From Mediannikoviicoccus sp037890055 (GTDB taxonomy: Bacteria; Bacillota; Clostridia; Tissierellales; Peptoniphilaceae): a DNA stretch of 64,000 bases. Each line of letters opens with the position of its first letter. Position 1 is the first letter of the stretch. Below the pieces are notes generated by a model. It did not search any database. It was not told where the DNA came from and saw only the letters and a program-made list of their open reading frames with translations. Below are positions 33,063 through 42,142 of the stretch, one piece after another. The position numbers and the translations under genes were made by a program. The stretch lies in NCBI GenBank assembly GCA_037890055.1, contig JBBKBD010000009.1; one strand, written 5' to 3'.

Positions 33063-34296
33063 GAATATTTGGATTATAAATCATTATGCAGATCCACCGA
33101 ATATAGGCAAATTTAATAGACATTACAATTTTGCGAAAAATTTGAAAGATTGTGGATATAATGTTAAAATATTCACAGCATCAACCATTCATACAACACA
33201 GATAAATATGATTTCCAATGATGCCACATATAAAGAAGATAAATTTGATGGCATAGATTATGTTTTTTTAAGGGCCATGTCCTATGAAGACAATGGAATG
33301 AAGAGGGTTTTAAATATGTTGCAATACTTTTTTAGAGCTCTTTTTATACCAAAGAGTTTTGGAAAGCCGGATCTTGTATTTGCTTCTGGACCGCATCCTC
33401 TAACATGGATTGCGGGGTATAGACAGGCAAAAAAATACGATGCCAAGTTTATTACGGAGACGAGAGATCTTTGGCCTGAAACCTTTGTGGCCATGGGCAA
33501 GATGACTAGGAAAAATATAATTGCAAAAATTCTTTATAAGATTGAAAGGTGGATGTATAATAAGTCAGATATAATTCTATTCACACTGCCAGGTGGTATA
33601 GACTATATTAGAAAGATAGGTCTTGATACTTCAAAGGTTCGCTATATAAACAATGGAATCGTGCTTAAAGATTACGAAGAAAACAAGAAGAACTTTGAGT
33701 ACGAAGATGAAGACCTTTCAAATGAAGAAAATTTCAATGTGGTATTTAGCGGAGCCATTGGTAAGGCCAATGACCTTGGTAGGGTTATTAGAGCTTTTAA
33801 GATAATTAAAGATAGGGGCTACAAAGACATTAAGTTTTTAATCTTTGGAGACAAGGGCGAAAGAAAAGAACTTGAAAAGTATGTGAAAGAGAATAATATT
33901 GATAATGTAATTTTCAAGGGCTGGGTAAATAAGAGGCAAGTGCCTTCCATATTATCACAGTCAAACCTTCAGGTACTATCACTTGCCCACCTACCAGAAC
34001 TATTTAAATATGGACTTAGCCCAAATAAATTGTTCGAGTACCTAGCTTCGGGAAAGCCAGTTATATCAAATGTTGAATGTGGCTATGACCTTTTGAAAAA
34101 ATATAACTGTGGACTAACGGTTCAAGGGGACAGCGAAGAGGCTATGGCAGATGGTATAATTTATTTTTATAAGTTATACAAAGAAGAGCCGGGGAAATAT
34201 TTACAATACTGTGAAAATTCATTAAAGGCTGCAAAGGACTTTGATTTCAAAAACTTATCAATGAAGCTGGTTGAAGTTATTGAAAGCCTTGAGTAA
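33046..34296 (+). CDS. GT4 glycosyltransferase (WbuB-like)
   Basis: A 416-residue GT-B glycosyltransferase. It opens with IWIINHYADPPNIGKFNRHY, as in the WbuB/N-acetylfucosamine transferase group, and has the C-terminal donor-binding stretch GLSPNKLFEYLASGKPVI with the conserved Glu. It probably adds a sugar to the lipid-linked primer made by the preceding transferase. The start overlaps that gene by 17 bases. Confidence 0.87.
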   Translation: MNKKIKNIWIINHYADPPNIGKFNRHYNFAKNLKDCGYNVKIFTASTIHTTQINMISNDATYKEDKFDGIDYVFLRAMSYEDNGMKRVLNMLQYFFRALFIPKSFGKPDLVFASGPHPLTWIAGYRQAKKYDAKFITETRDLWPETFVAMGKMTRKNIIAKILYKIERWMYNKSDIILFTLPGGIDYIRKIGLDTSKVRYINNGIVLKDYEENKKNFEYEDEDLSNEENFNVVFSGAIGKANDLGRVIRAFKIIKDRGYKDIKFLIFGDKGERKELEKYVKENNIDNVIFKGWVNKRQVPSILSQSNLQVLSLAHLPELFKYGLSPNKLFEYLASGKPVISNVECGYDLLKKYNCGLTVQGDSEEAMADGIIYFYKLYKEEPGKYLQYCENSLKAAKDFDFKNLSMKLVEVIESLE

Positions 34297-34312
34297 AAAT
34301 GATGGAGGATCA

Positions 34313-35503
34313 ATGAATATATCATTAATAGATTTAAAGAGACAATACAAAAACATAGAAGAAGAAGCAGAAGAGAGAATTCTCGACGTTTTGAGAAATG
34401 CCCAATATATTATGGGAGAAAATGTTAAGAAGTTTGAATCTGAATTTGCTAGATACATTGGAGTTAAGAATGCCATTTCTGTAGGCAATGGAACAGATGC
34501 ACTAATTATTGCCCTAAAGGCACTGGGAATTGGCCATGGAGATGAAGTTATCACCACAGCATACACATTCTTTGCCACTGCAGAAGCCATAGCATATGTG
34601 GGAGCAACTCCAGTATTTGTTGATGTTGAACTTGACACATACAACATCGACCCAAAACTAATTGAAGAAAAGATTACTGAAAAGACAAAGGCTATTATAG
34701 CTGTTCATATATTTGGTAATCCATGTAAGATGGATGAAATAAATGAAATTGCAAAGAAGCACAATCTATATGTGGTAGAAGATGCGGCGCAAGCTGTTGG
34801 ATGTATCTACAAGGGTGAGATGATTGGTACATTATCCGATATCGCATGTTTTTCATTCTTCCCAACTAAAAACCTAGGATGTGCAGGAGATGGTGGAATG
34901 TTAACAACAAATAACGACGACTTAGCAACCATTATTAAAGCACTAAAGGTTCATGGATCAGGTGAAAATGGATTAAAGGCATACAACCTTTTAAACAACA
35001 TTGACGAGGAAGTAAAAGTTGATGAAACTGCTGACAATACCGTATATAATCCATTAAAATACTACAATTATATTATTGGACAAAATTCCAGACTAGATGA
35101 AATACAAGCCGCACTTTTAAGAGTTAAGCTTACTCACCTAGAGGGCTGGACTGACAATAGAGTTAGGGCTGCAAAGAGATACAATAAAGGACTTAAAGGC
35201 AAATTGGTTACACCGACAGAGGAAGAAGAGTCAAGACATGTGTATCATCTATATATCCTTCAATCTGAAAAGAGAGAAGAGCTTACAAACTTCCTAAAGG
35301 AAAAGGGAATAGCAACTGGTATTTACTATCCGGTACCAATGCATCTACAAGAAGTTTTTAAACCACTAGGATATAAACCAGAAGATTGCAAAAACGCATA
35401 CTATTTATCACAAAGAACTTTTGCCCTTCCAATGTTCCCAGAAATAACAGATGAAGAGATAGACTATATTATTAAATCTGTTTTAGAGTTCAATCATGAG
35501 TAA
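34313..35503 (+). CDS. WbpE-type UDP-sugar aminotransferase
   Basis: A 396-residue DegT-family enzyme with the PLP lysine in FFPTKNLGCAGDGG and substrate-fold markers VGNGTDAL and EDAAQAVG. Next to WbpD-, WbpA- and WbpB-type genes it most likely transaminates UDP-3-keto-GlcNAcA to the 3-amino sugar. ATG 34313 follows GGAGGAT; an upstream in-frame ATG at 34271 lies inside the glycosyltransferase. Its end overlaps the acetyltransferase start by eight bases. Confidence 0.85.
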   Translation: MNISLIDLKRQYKNIEEEAEERILDVLRNAQYIMGENVKKFESEFARYIGVKNAISVGNGTDALIIALKALGIGHGDEVITTAYTFFATAEAIAYVGATPVFVDVELDTYNIDPKLIEEKITEKTKAIIAVHIFGNPCKMDEINEIAKKHNLYVVEDAAQAVGCIYKGEMIGTLSDIACFSFFPTKNLGCAGDGGMLTTNNDDLATIIKALKVHGSGENGLKAYNLLNNIDEEVKVDETADNTVYNPLKYYNYIIGQNSRLDEIQAALLRVKLTHLEGWTDNRVRAAKRYNKGLKGKLVTPTEEEESRHVYHLYILQSEKREELTNFLKEKGIATGIYYPVPMHLQEVFKPLGYKPEDCKNAYYLSQRTFALPMFPEITDEEIDYIIKSVLEFNHE

Positions 35504-36071
35504 ATATTTTGTGCACGAGTCGTCATATGTTGACGAAGGTTCAATAATTGGAGAAGGAACAAAGATTTGGCACTTTTCACATATTATGCCAAATTGTGAA
35601 ATCGGTAAAAACTGCAACATTGGACAAAATGTTGTTATTTCACCGGGAGTTAAAATAGGAGACCGTGTAAAGATACAAAACAATGTGTCTGTGTACACTG
35701 GTGTTTGTTGCGAGGAAGGTGTGTTCTTAGGACCTTCCTGCGTATTCACAAATGTAATAAATCCACGCTCCTTAATTGAGAAAAAAGATGAATATAAAAA
35801 GACGCTTTTAAAAAAAGGAGCTTCAGTTGGAGCAAATGCCACAATAATTTGCGGTAACACAATTGGACGATTTGCACTTATTGGTGCCGGAGCGGTCATT
35901 ACAAAAGACGTTAAAGACTACGAAATTGTAGTTGGAAATCCTGCAAGGCCTATTGGTTATGCATGTGAATGTGGAGAGAGGTTAAAAAAATATCAAAATA
36001 ATATGTACAAATGTGAAATTTGTGGTAAACTATATAAGTTAGAAGATGAATTTTTAAGAGAGAAGGAGTAA
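35496..36071 (+). CDS. WbpD-type N-acetyltransferase (left-handed beta helix)
   Basis: A 191-residue hexapeptide-repeat acetyltransferase. It begins with the WbpD/WlbB-like YFVHESSYVDEGSIIGEGT and WHFSHIM, has repeated I/V-G-x4 turns, and acetylates the 3-amino group of UDP-GlcNAc(3NH2)A from acetyl-CoA. The last 40 residues add two cysteine pairs (CEC and CEIC around 151-180), a ribbon-like tail seen in some longer homologues. Confidence 0.88.
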   Translation: MSKYFVHESSYVDEGSIIGEGTKIWHFSHIMPNCEIGKNCNIGQNVVISPGVKIGDRVKIQNNVSVYTGVCCEEGVFLGPSCVFTNVINPRSLIEKKDEYKKTLLKKGASVGANATIICGNTIGRFALIGAGAVITKDVKDYEIVVGNPARPIGYACECGERLKKYQNNMYKCEICGKLYKLEDEFLREKE

Positions 36072-36074
36072 AAA

Positions 36075-37406
36075 ATGTCAAACATTAAACAAGAACTATT
36101 ACAAAAAATAGAATCTAAGGAATTAGTAGTAGGGGTTATTGGCCTAGGATATGTTGGTCTACCTCTAGCAGTTGAAAAAGCTAACGCAGGCTATAAGGTA
36201 ATAGGTTTTGATGTACTACCTGAAAAGGTAAAAATGGTAAACGAAGGACACAATTACATAGGTGATGTAGTTGATGAAGAATTAGCAGAATTAGTTGAAA
36301 AGGGAATGTTAAGAGCAACAGATAACTTTGCAGATGTTGCATCATGTGACTTTATCGCCATTGCTGTTCCTACACCACTTGATAAATATCAACAACCAGA
36401 TATATCATATGTTGAAAAGTCAACAACAGATGTATCAAAACACTTAAAGAAGGGTTCAATTGTAGTACTTGAATCTACAACATACCCAGGAACAACCGAA
36501 GAACTTATGTTACCTATCCTTGAAGAAGGTTCAGGATTGAAATGTGGAGAAGATTTCTTCCTAGCATTCTCTCCAGAAAGAGTTGACCCAGGTAACAAGA
36601 TTTATAAAACTAAAAACACTCCAAAGGTAATTGGTGGTGTTGGAGAAGACTCTACTGAAGTTGCAGCAGCTCTTTACAGAAATGTACTTGAAGGAGAAGT
36701 ATTTACAGTTTCTTCACCTAAGGTTGCTGAAATGGAAAAGATATTAGAAAACACTTATAGAAATGTTAACATCGGTCTTGTAAATGAATTTGCTCTAATT
36801 GCAGACAAGATGGGAATAAACATTTGGGAAGTTGTTGATGCAGCAAAGACAAAACCATATGGCTTCCAAGCTTTCTATCCAGGTCCTGGAATTGGTGGAC
36901 ACTGTATCCCACTAGATCCATTCTACCTAACATGGAAGGCAAAAGAATATGACGCTCATATGAGAATTATTGAAGCATCAGGTTCAGTAAACGACTATAT
37001 GCCTGAATGGGTTATAGATAGATCATTAAGAATATTATCAAAGAAATTCAAAAAAGCTTTAAACGGAGCAAAAGTTTTAATCTTAGGTATTGCATACAAA
37101 AATGATATTGACGACCTAAGAGATAGCCCTGCGCTAGTTGTTATTGAACAATTTGAAAAAGAAGGAGCTAACTTAGATTACTATGATGGATATAATCCTT
37201 CATATATTGATCAAAATGGAGAAACAGTTCATTCAATCAAAGAACTTACTCCAGAAGTTGTAGCTTCATATGACCTAGTTGTTATTACAACAAACCACTC
37301 AAATGTTGACTATCAAATGGTTGCAGACAATGCTAAATTCATATTTGATACAAAGTATGCAACAAGAGAAGTAAAGGACAACAAGAATAATATCGAATTA
37401 TTATAA
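36075..37406 (+). CDS. Nucleotide-sugar 6-dehydrogenase (WbpA/WecC type)
   Basis: A 443-residue dehydrogenase of the UDP-Glc/UDP-GlcNAc/UDP-ManNAc family. An NAD-binding GLGYVGLP opens the protein, and the catalytic cysteine is in GPGIGGHCIPLDP. It oxidises C6 of the UDP-sugar to the uronic acid in two NAD-dependent steps. With WbpB, WbpE and WbpD homologues around it, UDP-GlcNAc is the likely substrate. It is three bases after the acetyltransferase. Confidence 0.9.
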   Translation: MSNIKQELLQKIESKELVVGVIGLGYVGLPLAVEKANAGYKVIGFDVLPEKVKMVNEGHNYIGDVVDEELAELVEKGMLRATDNFADVASCDFIAIAVPTPLDKYQQPDISYVEKSTTDVSKHLKKGSIVVLESTTYPGTTEELMLPILEEGSGLKCGEDFFLAFSPERVDPGNKIYKTKNTPKVIGGVGEDSTEVAAALYRNVLEGEVFTVSSPKVAEMEKILENTYRNVNIGLVNEFALIADKMGINIWEVVDAAKTKPYGFQAFYPGPGIGGHCIPLDPFYLTWKAKEYDAHMRIIEASGSVNDYMPEWVIDRSLRILSKKFKKALNGAKVLILGIAYKNDIDDLRDSPALVVIEQFEKEGANLDYYDGYNPSYIDQNGETVHSIKELTPEVVASYDLVVITTNHSNVDYQMVADNAKFIFDTKYATREVKDNKNNIELL

Positions 37407-37419
37407 TCGGAGGTTTAAT

Positions 37420-38445
37420 TTGAAAAAGTTAAAAGGCGTTATCATAGGATGCGGTAGAATTTCATATAGACATGTGCAAGCAATTATAGATAACGACAGC
37501 GATACAGAATTAGTAGGCCTTTGCGATGTAATTGAAGAAAGAGCTATTGAAAAACAAAAACAATACGCTGAAACTTTTCCAGATAGAAATGTGGAAGTAT
37601 TCACAGACTATATGGAAATGATAAAAAAGGTTAAACCTGACTTTGCTATGATATGTACAGAATCAGGGTACCATGGAGATATTGCGTTACACTGTCTAGA
37701 AGAGGATGTTCACGTTCTAATTGAAAAGCCTATGGCGATGACACTAGAAGAGATAGATAAGATAAACGAACTTGCGGATAAAAAGAATTTAAAAGTTGGT
37801 GTTTGTCACCAAAATAGATTTAATCCACCAATTCAAAAGCTTAGAAAAGCTATTGATGAAGGAAAATTTGGTAGACTTATTAACGGAACAGCGAGAATTC
37901 TTTGGACAAGAGACCAACATTATTACGATCTTGCACCTTGGAGAGGTACTAAAAAACTTGATGGTGGAACACTTATGAATCAATGTATCCACAACATAGA
38001 CTTGTTACTGTGGATGATGGGCTCAGATGTTGTTTCAGTTCAATCAGAAAGAGGAACCTTCCTAAGAAATATCGAGATGGAAGACTTTGGTGCAATCCTA
38101 CTAAGATTCGAAAATGGATCCATTGGTATAATAGAAGGCTCAGCTTGCGTATATCCAAAGAACTTAGAAGAGACATTAAGTATATTTGGAGAAACAGGAA
38201 CAGCAGTTATCGGTGGTCTTGCAGTAAATGAAATAAAGACATGGAATTTTGCAGACGAAAGCGAAGTTATTGATGAAAAAGATTCATCAGAGGTAAAAAA
38301 TGTGTACGGCGACGGACACACACCGCTTTTAAAAGATTTCGTTAATGCTATTAACGAAGACAAACAGCCGCTAATCTGTGGTAGACAGGCTAGAAAGCCA
38401 GTTGAAGTTATTTTAAAAGCATATGAACAAAGAAAATTACCATAA
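37420..38445 (+). CDS. WbpB-type Gfo/Idh/MocA oxidoreductase
   Basis: A 341-residue NAD(P)-dependent oxidoreductase: Rossmann start GVIIGCGRIS, the catalytic EKP in HVLIEKPMA, and a Gfo/Idh C-terminal domain. In the Wbp pathway this enzyme oxidises C3 of UDP-GlcNAcA. It starts with TTG, with GGAGG six bases upstream; no better start is nearby. It ends the operon, and a terminator follows two bases later. Confidence 0.87.
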   Translation: MKKLKGVIIGCGRISYRHVQAIIDNDSDTELVGLCDVIEERAIEKQKQYAETFPDRNVEVFTDYMEMIKKVKPDFAMICTESGYHGDIALHCLEEDVHVLIEKPMAMTLEEIDKINELADKKNLKVGVCHQNRFNPPIQKLRKAIDEGKFGRLINGTARILWTRDQHYYDLAPWRGTKKLDGGTLMNQCIHNIDLLLWMMGSDVVSVQSERGTFLRNIEMEDFGAILLRFENGSIGIIEGSACVYPKNLEETLSIFGETGTAVIGGLAVNEIKTWNFADESEVIDEKDSSEVKNVYGDGHTPLLKDFVNAINEDKQPLICGRQARKPVEVILKAYEQRKLP

Positions 38446-38448
38446 ACT

Positions 38449-38473
38449 TAAGGGAGTCATTGACTCCCTTTTT
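38449..38473 (+). terminator. Terminator of the polysaccharide operon
   Basis: AGGGAGTCA (38451-38459) pairs with TGACTCCCT (38461-38469), followed by T residues; the loop is very tight. Confidence 0.8.
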
Positions 38474-38492
38474 GAATACTCAGGAGAATAAA

Positions 38493-38915
38493 ATGGAAGA
38501 TAAAATTAAAACATTAATTCAAAATGCATTGGACGTAAGAAAGAATTCATACTGCCCATATTCAAACTACGCCGTTGGTGCAAGTATATTGGCTGAAGAT
38601 GGAAATATTTATGTTGGCGCGAATATTGAAAATGCATCCATTGGAGGGACGATTTGTGCCGAAAGATCTGCCATGACAAATGCCTGTTCAAGTGGTGCAA
38701 GGTTAATAAAAATTATTGCAATTGTTGGTGGCAAGGTGGATTCTAATGAAGGTGAAATGGACTGGGCTTTTCCATGTGGTATATGTAGACAGTTTTTAAA
38801 TGAGTTTGCAAGTGAAGAAACCATTGTTGTGGTTGCAAGGTCTGTGGACGATTATAGTATGTTTAAGTTTAATGAACTACTTCCAAATGCCTTTGGACCG
38901 AATAATCTAGAATAG
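38493..38915 (+). CDS. cdd: Cytidine deaminase
   Basis: A 140-residue zinc enzyme that deaminates cytidine/deoxycytidine to uridine in pyrimidine salvage. Zinc ligands and the catalytic Glu are clear: CAERSAM and PCGICRQF, with the substrate loop NIENASIGGTI. Start 38493 follows AGGAG; an upstream ATG at 38460 falls inside the terminator hairpin. The next 170 bases hold no gene. Confidence 0.93.
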   Translation: MEDKIKTLIQNALDVRKNSYCPYSNYAVGASILAEDGNIYVGANIENASIGGTICAERSAMTNACSSGARLIKIIAIVGGKVDSNEGEMDWAFPCGICRQFLNEFASEETIVVVARSVDDYSMFKFNELLPNAFGPNNLE

Positions 38916-39087
38916 GTTGAAATAATTTTATCCAGAACTGTAGTAACCATTTGGACATGGATTAGCTCCTGCATCAAATAAAAAAAGTTATGCGAATAGT
39001 ACATTGTATCTCTACCTGCCATTATGATAAAATTTATTGAAGATGCAAATCTTTTAAATTTTTTTATTGTAATCGTAGAGGTATATT

Positions 39088-40020
39088 ATGGAGTATTTAT
39101 ATAATTTAGTTTTGCTTTTCTTCTTGTATTCATTTTTGGGATGGATTATAGAAGTTACTTTAAAGTATAGACAGTACCATAGGTTTATAAACAGAGGATT
39201 TTTAATTGGACCCTACTGTCCAATATATGGTAGTGGAGTTGTCATTGCTACTTTCTTAAATGACATGTTTGCACCACTGGAGTCATCTTTCGGAACGAGT
39301 TTTTTAATTTCATTTGTATTTTGTGGCCTGCTTGAGTATTTGACATCTTACTTTTTTGAAAAGAAGTATCACGCAAGATGGTGGGATTACTCTCAAAAGC
39401 CTATGAATCTAAATGGCCGTGTGTGGATAGGGAACCTTATTTTGTTTGGACTTGCAGGAATGATTATTACAAGGATTTTAAATCCTATCTTTTTTGCTTT
39501 CATAGATACTTTAAATCCAATGACAATCTATATAGTTTCTGGAACATTGTCGGTGGTGTTTTTATCTGACTACATATTCTCAAGATTTATTATGAGTCTT
39601 CTTAAAAAAGTTGTTGAAAATAGTGAGGCTGATAGTAGTGAAGCCATTTCAAAAGAGGTTAGGGAGCTTCTTAAAAATAAAAATTTACTTTACAGCCGTA
39701 TAATTGATGCATATCCAAATGTTCAATTTAGAACTAAGAAGGTCAAAGAGAGGTTGGAGAAAATTATTAAAGAGGGAGAAAATATTCATTTAATGGCTGA
39801 AGAGAAGCTAAATGAATTTAATGAACAGGTTAAGAAGAGTAAGGAGATAGCTTCTAAAAATCTTACACTTACAAGAAATCTTCAAAAAAATATTATTGAT
39901 AACCAAAGTAAGCTTATAGAGTTATTGATGAATGGGAATTTAACTGATGAAGAAAAGAATGAGCTTTTAGAAAAAATTGATGAGGATAAAAAAATTTTAG
40001 AAAAGAGAATTGTAATATAA
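39088..40020 (+). CDS. CmpB-type membrane protein (putative ABC-transporter type IV)
   Basis: A 310-residue protein: about four membrane helices in the first 170 residues with the family pattern FLGWIIEV, RGFLIGPYCPIYG and WWDYSQKPMNLNGR, then a cytosolic helical and coiled-coil tail of about 140 residues. It matches Pfam's ABC_trans_CmpB family, whose role is unproven despite its name. GAGGT lies ahead of the ATG. A bidirectional terminator follows. Confidence 0.85.
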   Translation: MEYLYNLVLLFFLYSFLGWIIEVTLKYRQYHRFINRGFLIGPYCPIYGSGVVIATFLNDMFAPLESSFGTSFLISFVFCGLLEYLTSYFFEKKYHARWWDYSQKPMNLNGRVWIGNLILFGLAGMIITRILNPIFFAFIDTLNPMTIYIVSGTLSVVFLSDYIFSRFIMSLLKKVVENSEADSSEAISKEVRELLKNKNLLYSRIIDAYPNVQFRTKKVKERLEKIIKEGENIHLMAEEKLNEFNEQVKKSKEIASKNLTLTRNLQKNIIDNQSKLIELLMNGNLTDEEKNELLEKIDEDKKILEKRIVI

Positions 40021-40024
40021 TATG

Positions 40025-40050
40025 AAAAGCCAAGGGAGACCTTGGCTTTA
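40025..40050. terminator. Bidirectional terminator between convergent genes
   Basis: AAAGCCAAGG pairs with CCTTGGCTTT across a short loop, with A-rich and T-rich flanks, between the CmpB-like gene and the S41-like gene. Confidence 0.8.
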
Positions 40051-41259
40051 GTTAATCATATTTAAAATATAATTTATAGGATCTGTGTTTTCATCCAGCG
40101 CAATTTCAGGATAGGTTCCGTTTAAGTTGTTTAGGAATCCATCTTCGTTTACTCCAGTGCTATATGGAAGTGACAATAGTAGATGTGACTTTGGAAGCTC
40201 TACAATTGAATTTATTGGCGCTATGCCACCACCCTTTGTAAGTGTTCCTATTGTTCTTCCGAAGCCGGTCCTATTCGTGAATTGACTTATAAAGTCTGCT
40301 GCACCGGTTGTCTCTTTACTCTGTATTACAAAAACCTTGCCATTAAAGTTGGCCTTATTTGTGCCCATGTCTTTAAAGCTATAGCTTTGATAGAATGGAA
40401 ATTGATCAAGCTGTTCTTCCTTTTGTAAATTGATATCACCTTTACTGTTTAAGTATTCTTCGTTAACCGATATTCCAGAAATTATATTTAAATCCCTTAA
40501 GGCGTTTGGAAAGTCCTTTGTCCTTTGGAGAACTTTAAACTCTGCCATATTAGTGCTATTTGAAAGAGGTTTAATAATATTTTCTATGGCATAGTCCATG
40601 GAGTTTCCATGACTCTTTCTAATGTCGATTGCCACATATGGATATGAGTTAGATTTTTTTAAAAAGTCCAATATCTTTTTCTGGTCTTCTAATTTATATT
40701 TGCTGTTGAAGTTATCTACTCTAATAACAGCAACTTTATTTTCTGCAGTATCAAGAACTAAATTTGAATTGGTTTTAACTTCTTCGTTTTCCTTTTTAAA
40801 TTCAGAATAAACTTCCTTTACCTTTGGATTATTAACTATGTTTTTTAATGTTGAATCATTTCTGTTTGAGTAGTTATTGTAAATGTTTAAGTAATTGTCA
40901 TATTCCAAGATATATAAGTTTTCGTCCTTAAACTCACTCAGGTAAGACTTTATAATAGTTCTATACTCTGGCAAACTCAAATCTTCTTCGAGCTTTTTAG
41001 AATACTTTTTGTTTAATCCATTAATATCCAGCTTTCCAGCGGTGCTTAAATAAGGATAGTTTACGTAGTTGTTTTGAATCATAGAAGATAGGTGATTAAA
41101 CTCTTCTTTGGACTCTACAGAACTTATATAATTCTTTTCCTTACTTTTAGCATCCTCTTTAGAATTTTTATTATAAACTCTATTTCCTGGAAGAGTTAGT
41201 GCAATTACAAAAATAAAAACTGCTATATTTATAACTGCTAAAAATTTCTTTTTGTTCAT
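40048..41259 (-). CDS. S41-type peptidase-like secreted or membrane-anchored protein
   Basis: About 403 residues with an N-terminal signal or anchor helix (residues about 5-24), a helical region and an S41 (tail-specific protease/TSPc) core domain: VAVIRVDNF, YVAIDIRKSHGNS, KVFVIQS and LTKGGGIAPINS. In active S41 enzymes the nucleophile lies in a [T/S]xSAAE/D motif; here the corresponding stretch is TTGAAD, with Gly where Ser is expected, so it may be catalytically dead. Start 41259 has AAGGAGG upstream; an in-frame ATG at 41319 does not. Confidence 0.75.
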   Translation of the reverse strand: MNKKKFLAVINIAVFIFVIALTLPGNRVYNKNSKEDAKSKEKNYISSVESKEEFNHLSSMIQNNYVNYPYLSTAGKLDINGLNKKYSKKLEEDLSLPEYRTIIKSYLSEFKDENLYILEYDNYLNIYNNYSNRNDSTLKNIVNNPKVKEVYSEFKKENEEVKTNSNLVLDTAENKVAVIRVDNFNSKYKLEDQKKILDFLKKSNSYPYVAIDIRKSHGNSMDYAIENIIKPLSNSTNMAEFKVLQRTKDFPNALRDLNIISGISVNEEYLNSKGDINLQKEEQLDQFPFYQSYSFKDMGTNKANFNGKVFVIQSKETTGAADFISQFTNRTGFGRTIGTLTKGGGIAPINSIVELPKSHLLLSLPYSTGVNEDGFLNNLNGTYPEIALDENTDPINYILNMIN

Positions 41260-41346
41260 AGCTCCTCCTTTTTCAAAGTATTTTATCAATAGTGAAAGTA
41301 TTGTTTTATTTGTACCCAAATTTTAAATTATTACTCTACAATAAAA

Positions 41347-41361
41347 TTGTAATGATTACAA
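41347..41361. promoter_or_regulatory. PerR-type operator
   Basis: TTGTAATGATTACAA is a perfect 7-1-7 palindrome differing from the PerR box (TTATAAT-N-ATTATAA) by one symmetric change. It lies just upstream of the rubrerythrin promoter, where PerR boxes of peroxide-response genes normally sit. Confidence 0.75.
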
Positions 41362-41366
41362 ATTAC

Positions 41367-41395
41367 TTGACTTTAAAAAATATTAAAGATACAAT
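41367..41395 (+). promoter_or_regulatory. Rubrerythrin promoter
   Basis: TTGACT (41367-41372) and TACAAT (41390-41395) with 17 bp spacing, adjacent to the PerR-type palindrome. Confidence 0.8.
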
Positions 41396-41425
41396 CTAAT
41401 AGTAAGATATTTTTAGGGGGTAATT

Positions 41426-42010
41426 ATGAATTTAAAAGGAACTAAGACAGCTCTTAATTTAATGGCATCTTTTGCTGGAGAATCACAAGCGAGCATGAGA
41501 TACAAATATTATGCTAAGGCTGCAAAAAAAGACGGATATGTACAAATATCAAACATATTTGAAGAAACTGCACACAATGAAGACCAACATGCTAAGAGAT
41601 TTTTCAGATTTCTTAATGAAGGTGGTCTAAAGGATGAAGCTGTAAATGTTAATGCTGAATATCCTGTACTTTTAGGAGACACAAAAGAAAATCTTCGTAA
41701 AGCAGCAGAAGGGGAACACGAAGAAGCTTCAGCAATGTATCCTGAATTTGCAAAGATTGCAAAAGAAGAAGGCTTTGACGAAATAGCTAGAGTTTGGACT
41801 GAAATAGCTGAAGTTGAAGAAGCTCATGAAATTAGATACAGAAAACTTTTAAAGAATATCGAAGAAGGAAAAGTTTTTGAAAAAGACGAAGTTGTTAGAT
41901 GGAAATGTAATAACTGTGGATATATACATGAAGGAAAATCTGCACCAGAAGTTTGTCCTGCATGTGATCATCCACAAGGTCACTTCGAAGTATTTAAAGA
42001 AACATATTAA
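41426..42010 (+). CDS. rbr: Rubrerythrin
   Basis: A 194-residue non-haem iron protein that reduces hydrogen peroxide in anaerobes. The four-helix ferritin-like domain carries the diiron ligands (ESQAS, EETAHNEDQHA, EGEHEE, EVEEAHE), and the C-terminal rubredoxin domain has CNNCGY and CPACDHP. The ribosome-binding site is AGGGGG. A PerR-type palindrome overlaps the promoter region, so peroxide induction is likely. Confidence 0.95.
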   Translation: MNLKGTKTALNLMASFAGESQASMRYKYYAKAAKKDGYVQISNIFEETAHNEDQHAKRFFRFLNEGGLKDEAVNVNAEYPVLLGDTKENLRKAAEGEHEEASAMYPEFAKIAKEEGFDEIARVWTEIAEVEEAHEIRYRKLLKNIEEGKVFEKDEVVRWKCNNCGYIHEGKSAPEVCPACDHPQGHFEVFKETY

Positions 42011-42013
42011 AAA

Positions 42014-42037
42014 CGAGCCTGCAAAGGCTCTTTTTGT
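42014..42037 (+). terminator. Rubrerythrin terminator
   Basis: GAGCCT and AGGCTC arms with a short loop, followed by five T. Confidence 0.85.
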
Positions 42038-42142
42038 TTATAGATAAATATAAAGGGTATATAAATAAGTAGAATTTTGGAATAATTCCATCGTCTAATA
42101 TTAAAATGAAGTATTTAATGGTAAAATATAGATGGTGAGATT

